Of a stretch of DNA of 6,130 bases, positions 1 through 5,275 are shown piece by piece. Source of the DNA: Candidatus Nitrosopumilus sp. (lineage in GTDB: Archaea > Thermoproteota > Nitrososphaeria > Nitrososphaerales > Nitrosopumilaceae). The stretch is taken from contig JAEMQG010000089.1 of NCBI GenBank assembly GCA_022758935.1, forward strand, positions 1 to 6,130. The letters run 5' to 3'. Numbering within the stretch: position 1 is the stretch's first letter; every line of letters begins with the position of its first letter. The notes under the pieces are model-generated. The model was not told where the DNA came from. It searched no databases and worked only from the letters and a program-made list of their open reading frames with translations. The translations under genes and the position numbers were made by a program.

Positions 1-1
1 A

Positions 2-1345
2 GAAACAGGATTCAACAACACTCTAGTTGGTGGCGCAGTTTACACCATGACAATTACGGCAACAGATGCAGCAGCTAATGTATCTACACCAGTAGTAAAG
101 ACTCTAATCTTTTATGATACAGCAGGACCAGCTGTAGTGTTATCTACTCCAACAAACTCTACTAGCACTACACTATTTACAGTAACTGCACACTTTACAA
201 AGCCAGTCACCGGTGCTGATATTGGTGACTTTGTAGTGGTAGGAGGAACAAAGAGTAACTTTGTTACAGTGAGTCCAGATACATACACAGTTAACATTAC
301 TCCAACTGCTGCATTAATTACAATTAACATGGCCTCAAGCAGCGCAATAGACATTGTAGGAAACGGCAACACTGCAGCAACCCAGATATCAGTAACTTAT
401 ACTAGCACTCTACCTGCAACTGTGTCTGGAATTGTATTTGCCGATGCTGATGGCAATGGTCTGCAAGGTATAGGTGACTCAGGAATAGCAGGCAGAACTG
501 TAATCCTAGTAGATGGAAATGGCACCAGACTAGTAGACAAGACAACTAATGCAACTGGTGGTTACACCTTTACTGGAGTAGCACCTGGCACACTATTGGT
601 ACAGACAGCACCAGTTCCACAAAACCATCTGCCTTCAACTGGATTTTTCTCTTATGCCAGACCAACTATACCTGGAGGAATACCTAGCACAGTCAACTTC
701 CCATTGACACCAATTATTCCACAAAATAGAGCAACAGTCAATGGAACTGTATTTGAGGACACAAATAACAACGGAGTCCAAAATCAAGGTGAGCCTGGAA
801 TAGCAGGAGTTCAAGTGTTTGTCGTAGATTTCCTTACACTAACTCAAACCACTGTACTTACAAATGTCAATGGAGCATACACTGCAACTGGCATACTACC
901 TGATGTAGTATTGATCCAAGCGGCACCAATTCCAGCAGGACATCTTCCACATACCGTTACCTACAGCTACCAAACATTAGCTCAAGGTAGTACAACAACT
1001 GTAAACTTTGCACTTAGACCAATCACTCCATCAGACCAGGGAACAATAATCATTGACGTCTTTGATGATACCAACAGTAACGGCATCAAAGATATTAGTG
1101 AAACAGGTGTACAAAATGCTGTAGTCTTTACATTTGAGTTACTCACTGCACAAGCAGATGTCAAAGTTACCGGTCCAACTGGAGTCACAACTCACAGCGG
1201 ATTAATTCCAGATGTGGTCCTTGCACAAATCAACGCAGCAGTTTTACCTCCAGGATTTAGTACCATTACCACTGCAAACGGTGGATTTGAATTTATTTCA
1301 GTGGCTCCAAACAGTACAACCACAGTAAAGATAGGATTGCACTAG
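2..1345 (+). CDS. Secreted/surface modular protein, Ig-like plus three SdrD-B-like repeats (5'-truncated by window edge)
   Basis: The reading frame is open from base 2, so the gene begins upstream; the ATG at 47 lies inside a domain and is not the start. In the 447 visible codons, residues 1-42 are the end of one Ig-like domain (motif TITATDAAANVST). Residues 43-138 form a complete bacterial Ig-like domain containing FTVTAHFTKPVTG, VVGGTKSNF and DIVGNGNTAA. Three SdrD-B-like/Cna-B-type repeats follow at about 139-243, 244-346 and 347-447. Each opens with an acidic loop (DADGNGLQGIGD, EDTNNNGVQNQGEPG, DDTNSNGIKD) that in the SdrD-B family binds calcium. The protein ends in VKIGLH with no LPxTG motif or C-terminal membrane helix, so attachment, if any, is non-covalent or at the unseen N-terminus. 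The last 405 residues are a close paralogue of the C-terminus of the downstream protease. A structural or adhesive surface role is inferred; whether the missing N-terminus is also an enzyme cannot be seen. Confidence 0.9.
   Translation, partial: ETGFNNTLVGGAVYTMTITATDAAANVSTPVVKTLIFYDTAGPAVVLSTPTNSTSTTLFTVTAHFTKPVTGADIGDFVVVGGTKSNFVTVSPDTYTVNITPTAALITINMASSSAIDIVGNGNTAATQISVTYTSTLPATVSGIVFADADGNGLQGIGDSGIAGRTVILVDGNGTRLVDKTTNATGGYTFTGVAPGTLLVQTAPVPQNHLPSTGFFSYARPTIPGGIPSTVNFPLTPIIPQNRATVNGTVFEDTNNNGVQNQGEPGIAGVQVFVVDFLTLTQTTVLTNVNGAYTATGILPDVVLIQAAPIPAGHLPHTVTYSYQTLAQGSTTTVNFALRPITPSDQGTIIIDVFDDTNSNGIKDISETGVQNAVVFTFELLTAQADVKVTGPTGVTTHSGLIPDVVLAQINAAVLPPGFSTITTANGGFEFISVAPNSTTTVKIGLH
128..1345 (+). 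repeat. Direct duplication, copy 1 (Ig-like + 3x SdrD-B-like cassette)
   Basis: This segment matches 3692-4912 almost throughout, in the same reading frame and orientation. Alignment by eye needs only two small in-frame indels. There is one extra codon here after the Ig-like domain (SVTYTSTLP versus SVTYSIQST). Two codons are missing here in the second repeat (LPHTVTY versus LPSTGHFTY). The offset is 3564 bp at the start, 3561 bp in the middle and 3567 bp to the stop codon. The block 965-1005 is identical to 4532-4572 over 41 nt. Many other differences are synonymous third-position changes. Confidence 0.92.
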
Positions 1346-1363
1346 AAAATCTTTGTTTTCTAG
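1342..1363 (+). terminator. Hairpin overlapping the stop codon of the first gene
   Basis: CTAGAAAA (1342-1349) and TTTTCTAG (1356-1363) form a perfect 8-bp inverted repeat with a 6-nt spacer. The TAG stop (1343-1345) lies within the left arm. The sequence just after is pyrimidine-rich (1365-1382). Archaeal termination depends mainly on T-rich tracts rather than hairpins, so this could be a 3'-end signal, an mRNA-stabilising structure or chance. A related arm, TTTTCTAG, recurs after the next gene at 4930-4937. Confidence 0.4.
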
Positions 1364-1406
1364 AATCTAATTGCTCTTTGTCTCAATAAAGTATTACACT
1401 TGACGA

Positions 1407-1414
1407 TTTAATTA
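1407..1414 (+). promoter_or_regulatory. Candidate TATA box for the protease gene (leaderless arrangement)
   Basis: TTTAATTA is centred about 25-26 nt before the ATG at 1436. Archaeal TATA boxes lie about 26 nt before the transcription start, so the transcript would begin at or next to the start codon, that is, leaderless. A competing signal is AAGGA at 1425-1429, six bases before the ATG, which resembles a weak Shine-Dalgarno site. That would need a transcription start further upstream, for example from the AATAAAGTATT element at 1385-1395. Only one of the two readings can be right for a given transcript. Confidence 0.45.
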
Positions 1415-1435
1415 CCGTGCAAGTAAGGATTCTTG

Positions 1436-4400
1436 ATGAGCAAAGCACATCTTTTTTTATTTTTAACAGTTATTCTACTTGCAACTATCTCATCAGGAAA
1501 TATCTTTGCAGAAAAAATTTCACAGCCCATTGGAAAAATACCATCAAAACAAATTCCAGTCGGATTTGAGAAAATTGATTCTGATATTGCTCAATTGATT
1601 AAAGGTGGAACTTTGAGTTCTAGAATATCAAATTCAACCCAACTCCAGCTAAACCAAATAGCATCAGATAAAATTGATGTCTATATCTATCTAAATTCTA
1701 AATTAGATAATTTACCTGTCAACATTCCAGTAATATCTCGGGCAGATGATATAATATTTGCAAAACTATCTGCAAGCCAAATAAATTCTCTGAGTGGTTT
1801 GGAAAATGTTAAAAGAATTGGCTCTCCAATTAAAGCAGTTTTTTACAATCATGCAGTTAGCCAAGGCGTAAACTATGCTCTTGCCAATAAAATGCATGAT
1901 GCAGGATACACTGGCACCGGTGTCACAATTGCAGTAATTGATGCTGGTTTTCTTGTAGCAAATCCTGAAATCTCTTCAAACATTGTAGGTTCTTGGAAGG
2001 CTCCTGGTTGCGCAGACATTGCATGTGGTAGCATTGAAGGAACCTCACATGGAACCGCAGTCGCTGAAATTGTTGTTGACATGGCACCAAATGTCAAGCT
2101 TCGAGTTTATGCAATTCAAAACAGTATTGATTTTAGCAATGCTGTATCTGATGCAATAGCAAACAATGTTGATGTAATTACTGCCTCACTTGGATTTCCA
2201 GGATCAGGTGGAGATGGAACCAGTGGATTTTTTAGAGATGGAACATCACCTGTTGCAAAAAATGTAAACCAGGCAAAAGCTGCTGGAATACTGGTAACTG
2301 TAGCTGCAGGTAATTCAGGTACCAGTCACTGGAAGGGAACATATTCTGCTAGTCCTAGTATTGCAACCTCATTAGGACTGGTGGGTATGGGGTATCAAAG
2401 TGTGAATGTGTTTAATTCAACTGCATCTGGAAACCTCAAAGCATGTCTTCCTGTAACTGATTTTGGAAGCCAGTATGTTGCAAGTTGGAATGCGTGGGCT
2501 ACAACAAACCAAGACTATGATCTTTTCTTGTATGATTCAAGTATGAGTACACGAGTGGGAGATTCCATTGGCACTCAATCAGGAACTCAATCTCCTGTGG
2601 AAACAATACCTCAGGGACTTCCTGTGGGAAGTGCATGTCTAGTTTTAGCGTCATGGAGTTCAACACAAAACCATCTTTTTCACATTGATGCTGTAAACAA
2701 TAGTATTGATCCAAGCATGGCAACAAGGGGGGGAAGCATCAGCACTCCTGCTGACGCATCTGGTGCTTTGAGCATTGGTGCAGTTAATCAGGCAACTGAT
2801 GCACTGGAATCATTTAGTTCATCAGGACCAACTGATGACTCTAGATTAAAACCAGAAATCTGCGGTCCCGACAATGTTCTATCTCACCAATATGGTGTCT
2901 TTCCTGGAACTTCTGCTTCTACACCACATGTTGCAGGAGCTGCCGCATTATTACTCCAGCAAAATCCTAGTTTGACAGTAGATCAACTCCGTCAGAAATT
3001 AATTGATTATGCAAGATTTAATGCAAGTTATTCTGTGAATAATTTATGTGGAAATAATTCCGGTTCGCTTTTCCTGCAAGATGCAATTCCACCAAATGTA
3101 TCCATCACATCTAATCTAATTTCCGGCTCTACTACAACTGCTACGACATTAAATTATACTGCAACATTTAGCAAATCAGTCTTTAACTTTACTGCAAATG
3201 ACATCACCGTAACTGGTACTGCAAATGCGACTCATCCAGCAGTTAGCAACTTTGTTCCAGTTAATGATACAGTTTACACATTCAAAGTACTTAGAGGATC
3301 ATCTGATGGAACGGCAATTGTCAGTGTTTTAGCAGGTAAAGCAACTGATGCAGCAACAAATCAAAACACTGCATCAAACACATACAATTTGACCATTGAC
3401 AGCACTGCGCCAACAGTAGTACTTTCTACTCCAAAAAATCCAACACATGTTTCTCCATTTACCGTCACTGCACAATTCTCAGAGATAGTAACGGGTGTTG
3501 AAATTGGTGACTATACAGTAGTTAATGGAACAACATCGGGTTTTGTTTCATTAAATGCTACGACTTTTACAGTACAAGTTACACCTACTTTAAGCCACAT
3601 CACAATTAACATGCCTTTTAGTGCAGCAACCGATACTGCAGGAAACCCAAGCACTGCAGCACATCTTGAAGTGACATTTGATAATACTCCTCCAACAGTA
3701 GTTCTGTCTACTTTACAAAATCCAACACATGTTTCTCCATTTACCGTCACTGCAAAATTCTCAGAGATTGTAACAGGTGTTGATACTGCAGATTTGATGG
3801 TAGTAGGTGGGACAAAGAGTAATTTTGTTGCAATAAATGGAGATACATACACAGTTGATGTGACTCCGACTATCAATCCAATTATAATCAACATGGCTTC
3901 AAGTGCTGCATCTGATATGGCGGGAAACAACAATACTGCAGCAAATCAATTATCGGTCACCTACAGTATTCAATCTACAACCGCATCTGGAACTCTCTTT
4001 GATGACACTAATGGCAATGGTATACAGGATATAGGCGAATTTGGAATATCTGGCAGAACAATCATTCTAGTTGATGGTAATGGCACCAGACTAGCAGACA
4101 AGACAACTGATGTAAACGGTTCTTACACATTTACTGGTATGGCACCTGGCACACTTTTGATACAGACAGCACCAGTTCCACAAAATCATTTACCATCAAC
4201 TGGATTTAATTCATATTTCAGACCAACAATAATTTCAGGATCAAACACAACAATTAATTTTCCAATGACTCCAATTACTACACAAAATAGAGCTACAGTC
4301 AATGGAACTGTCTTTGAGGATACAAATAACAACGGAGTGCAAGATAATAGTGAACCAGGATTAGCAGGAGTCCAAGTGTTTGTAGTAGATTTCCTTACAC

Positions 4401-4912
4401 TAACCCAAACCACTGTACTTACCAACGCTAATGGAACATATACTGCAACTGGCATACTACCTGATGTAGTGTTGGTCCAAGCAGCACCAATCCCAGCAGG
4501 ACATCTTCCATCAACAGGACATTTCACATATAGCTACCAAACATTAGCTCAAGGTAGTACAACAACTGTAAATTTTGCACTAAAACCAATTACTCCATTA
4601 GACCATGGAACAATAATGATTGATGTGTTTAATGACACAAACAGTAACGGTATCAGAGATATCAACGAGTCAAGGGTGTTGGGTGCAACTGTATTTACAT
4701 TTGAGTTACTCACTGCACAAGCAAATGTGCAAGTGACTGATTTCACCGGAGTCACAACTCACAGTGGATTAATCCCAGATGTAGTCCTTGCACAAATCAA
4801 TGCGGCAGTTTTGCCTCCGGGATTTAGTGGCATAACTAGTGCAAACGGCGGATTTGAATTCATCCCTGTAACGCCAAACAGCACAACTACAGTAAAGATA
4901 GGATTACACTAG
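1436..4912 (+). CDS. Secreted subtilisin-like serine protease (peptidase S8) with Ig-like and SdrD-B-like C-terminal stalk
   Basis: This 1158-residue extracellular endopeptidase has a signal peptide at 1-25 (hydrophobic LFLFLTVILLATIS, likely cleaved after IFA). Residues ~85-135 look like an I9-type inhibitory prodomain (AKLSASQINSLSGLENVKRI). The S8 catalytic domain spans ~155-545: Asp169 in AVIDAGF, His205 in GTSHGTAVAEI, oxyanion Asn293 in AAGNSG and Ser493 in GTSASTPHVAGAAALL. The Asn-Ser distance is 200 residues, much longer than in compact subtilisins, because of a beta-rich insert at ~298-436. Ig-like domains follow at ~549-657, 659-752 and 753-848, the last two being tandem copies. 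Three SdrD-B-like repeats at ~850-952, 953-1057 and 1058-1158 carry loops such as DDTNGNGIQD and EDTNNNGVQD. There are six cysteines (192, 197, 337, 401, 476, 538), all in the protease part. ATG 1436 is preferred over the adjoining in-frame TTG at 1433 because of codon quality and TATA spacing. Peptide scavenging or surface-protein processing is inferred; the substrate is unknown. Confidence 0.95.
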   Translation: MSKAHLFLFLTVILLATISSGNIFAEKISQPIGKIPSKQIPVGFEKIDSDIAQLIKGGTLSSRISNSTQLQLNQIASDKIDVYIYLNSKLDNLPVNIPVISRADDIIFAKLSASQINSLSGLENVKRIGSPIKAVFYNHAVSQGVNYALANKMHDAGYTGTGVTIAVIDAGFLVANPEISSNIVGSWKAPGCADIACGSIEGTSHGTAVAEIVVDMAPNVKLRVYAIQNSIDFSNAVSDAIANNVDVITASLGFPGSGGDGTSGFFRDGTSPVAKNVNQAKAAGILVTVAAGNSGTSHWKGTYSASPSIATSLGLVGMGYQSVNVFNSTASGNLKACLPVTDFGSQYVASWNAWATTNQDYDLFLYDSSMSTRVGDSIGTQSGTQSPVETIPQGLPVGSACLVLASWSSTQNHLFHIDAVNNSIDPSMATRGGSISTPADASGALSIGAVNQATDALESFSSSGPTDDSRLKPEICGPDNVLSHQYGVFPGTSASTPHVAGAAALLLQQNPSLTVDQLRQKLIDYARFNASYSVNNLCGNNSGSLFLQDAIPPNVSITSNLISGSTTTATTLNYTATFSKSVFNFTANDITVTGTANATHPAVSNFVPVNDTVYTFKVLRGSSDGTAIVSVLAGKATDAATNQNTASNTYNLTIDSTAPTVVLSTPKNPTHVSPFTVTAQFSEIVTGVEIGDYTVVNGTTSGFVSLNATTFTVQVTPTLSHITINMPFSAATDTAGNPSTAAHLEVTFDNTPPTVVLSTLQNPTHVSPFTVTAKFSEIVTGVDTADLMVVGGTKSNFVAINGDTYTVDVTPTINPIIINMASSAASDMAGNNNTAANQLSVTYSIQSTTASGTLFDDTNGNGIQDIGEFGISGRTIILVDGNGTRLADKTTDVNGSYTFTGMAPGTLLIQTAPVPQNHLPSTGFNSYFRPTIISGSNTTINFPMTPITTQNRATVNGTVFEDTNNNGVQDNSEPGLAGVQVFVVDFLTLTQTTVLTNANGTYTATGILPDVVLVQAAPIPAGHLPSTGHFTYSYQTLAQGSTTTVNFALKPITPLDHGTIMIDVFNDTNSNGIRDINESRVLGATVFTFELLTAQANVQVTDFTGVTTHSGLIPDVVLAQINAAVLPPGFSGITSANGGFEFIPVTPNSTTTVKIGLH
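2327..2743 (+). other. Insert domain inside the S8 catalytic domain
   Basis: This region encodes residues ~298-436, between oxyanion Asn293 and the conserved strand that resumes at TPADASGALSIGAVN. It contains the motif QDYDLFLYD (Asp360, Asp362, Asp367), then PVETIPQGLPVGSACLVLAS and a final LFHID strand. That pattern resembles the beta-sandwich modules (PPC-like) that accompany some secreted proteases, where a DxDLyL strand is followed by a 'P-E' turn. Cys337 and Cys401 are its only cysteines and could pair. The domain assignment is by motif appearance only and its boundaries are approximate. Confidence 0.6.
2727..2733 (+). repeat. G7 homopolymer in the protease catalytic domain
   Basis: Seven consecutive G bases span codons 431-433 (Arg-Gly-Gly: AGG GGG GGA), upstream of catalytic Ser493. 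Such a tract is unusual in this AT-rich sequence, where Arg and Gly are mostly AGA and GGA/GGT. A one-base length change would frameshift the protein before its active-site serine. Confidence 0.9.
3410..3973 (+). repeat. Tandem Ig-like domain repeat, two units of 282 bp
   Basis: Two consecutive Ig-like units start at 3410 and 3692, exactly 94 codons apart. Both open with PTVVLST and NPTHVSPFTVTA and then SEIVTGV. DNA identity is highest at the 5' side of each unit: 3435-3472 and 3717-3754 are identical over 38 nt. The units diverge toward their ends (VVNGTTSGFV versus VVGGTKSNFV). The second unit resembles the Ig-like domain of the upstream gene more than its own neighbour does in the VVGGTKSNF region. 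The sequence resembles bacterial Ig-like repeats that end in a 'D.AGN' motif. Confidence 0.85.
3692..4912 (+). repeat. Direct duplication, copy 2 (Ig-like + 3x SdrD-B-like cassette)
   Basis: This is the counterpart of 128-1345. It forms the C-terminal 406 residues of the protease. Both copies run to the stop codon, and both genes end in VKIGLH followed by TAG. Similarity fades soon after the stop, apart from a shared TTTTCTAG motif. The duplication is therefore bounded by the end of the coding region on one side and by an Ig-like domain boundary on the other. Confidence 0.92.
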
Positions 4913-4919
4913 CATCATA

Positions 4920-4947
4920 TTTTTTGAAATTTTCTAGTAGAGAAAAT
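4920..4947 (+). terminator. Candidate transcription end of the protease gene (T-tract plus hairpin)
   Basis: A run of six T (4920-4925) begins seven bases after the TAG stop. It is followed by a perfect 7-bp inverted repeat, ATTTTCT (4929-4935) and AGAAAAT (4941-4947), with a 5-nt loop. T-tracts shortly after the stop are the usual archaeal termination signal; the hairpin is of uncertain relevance. Confidence 0.5.
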
Positions 4948-5248
4948 AAAAGAGAACTACATCTCAAAAAATATTAAGTCATATATTCATACTATATTAA
5001 AATAATATAAAATATTCTGTCCTAAAATACCGATTATTCAAAAATAGGCAAAAAATCATGATCGCAATTTTATGTTTCAAGTATCAATATTGGATATAAT
5101 ATGATAAAGAAATTAAAATTTAATTTGACCTGAAGATGAGCATATTTTTTAAAAAAATCAGATAAAATATTGAAAATTACTTGAAAATGCGTATTTGAAA
5201 TTAGATCGATACAGAGAATGTGAAAAATACAAGAAAATTTTTATCCTA
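4948..5248. other. Long AT-rich intergenic region without a credible gene
   Basis: Together with the flanking signals this is part of a 363-bp gap between stop 4912 and start 5276. Its composition is much more AT-rich than the flanking genes. The ATGs I followed on the + strand (5059, 5101, 5136, 5188) reach a stop within 14 codons. Visible structure includes a 17-nt hyphenated palindrome AAATTAAA-A-TTTAATTT (5110-5126), the palindrome TTTTTTAAAAAA (5145-5156), and three spaced TTGAAA elements (5170, 5181, 5195). No tRNA-like or rRNA-like segment was recognised. It may hold the regulatory region of the downstream gene or an unannotated small RNA, but neither can be shown. Confidence 0.6.
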
Positions 5249-5262
5249 CATAAAGTATATAT
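5249..5262 (+). promoter_or_regulatory. Candidate TATA element for the third gene
   Basis: The stretch CATAAAGTATATAT sits 14-27 bases before the ATG at 5276. The CATAAAG half (5249-5255), centred near 5252, would place the transcript start near 5278, essentially on the ATG (leaderless). A second option is TTTTTAT at 5238-5244, which would give a leader of under 10 nt. No Shine-Dalgarno-like sequence precedes the ATG (the preceding bases are ATAATCTAAA), which favours leaderless initiation. Confidence 0.4.
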
Positions 5263-5275
5263 GCTATAATCTAAA

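Noticed and set aside
47..49. ATG 47 as start of the first gene
   Set aside because: The frame is open upstream to the window edge and the residues before it (ETGFNNTLVGGAVYT) continue the same Ig-like fold. There is no signal peptide after this ATG although the protein family is secreted.
1433..1435. TTG 1433 as start codon of the protease
   Set aside because: It directly precedes ATG 1436, adds one residue only, and fits the TATA spacing slightly less well; the ATG is the simpler choice, though TTG cannot be excluded.
3511..3933. 140-codon open frame on the - strand
   Set aside because: It lies wholly antisense to the tandem Ig-like repeats of the protease. It has no promoter or ribosome site, and similar antisense frames recur under the other repeats (112-372, 982-1188, 4186-4527, 4549-4755), as expected from Thr/Val-rich codons read backwards.
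128..4912. Transposon or CRISPR explanation for the long direct repeats
   Set aside because: The repeats are in-frame coding cassettes with no terminal inverted repeats, no target-site duplications that I could see, and no transposase. The repeat lengths and lack of spacers do not fit CRISPR.
5145..5156. TTTTTTAAAAAA as a terminator for a minus- or plus-strand gene
   Set aside because: No gene on either strand ends near it. In such AT-rich DNA a self-complementary T/A run is expected by chance.
5059..5163. Small + strand ORFs in the intergenic region
   Set aside because: The candidates reach stop codons after about 9-13 residues and lack ribosome sites or recognisable sequence.
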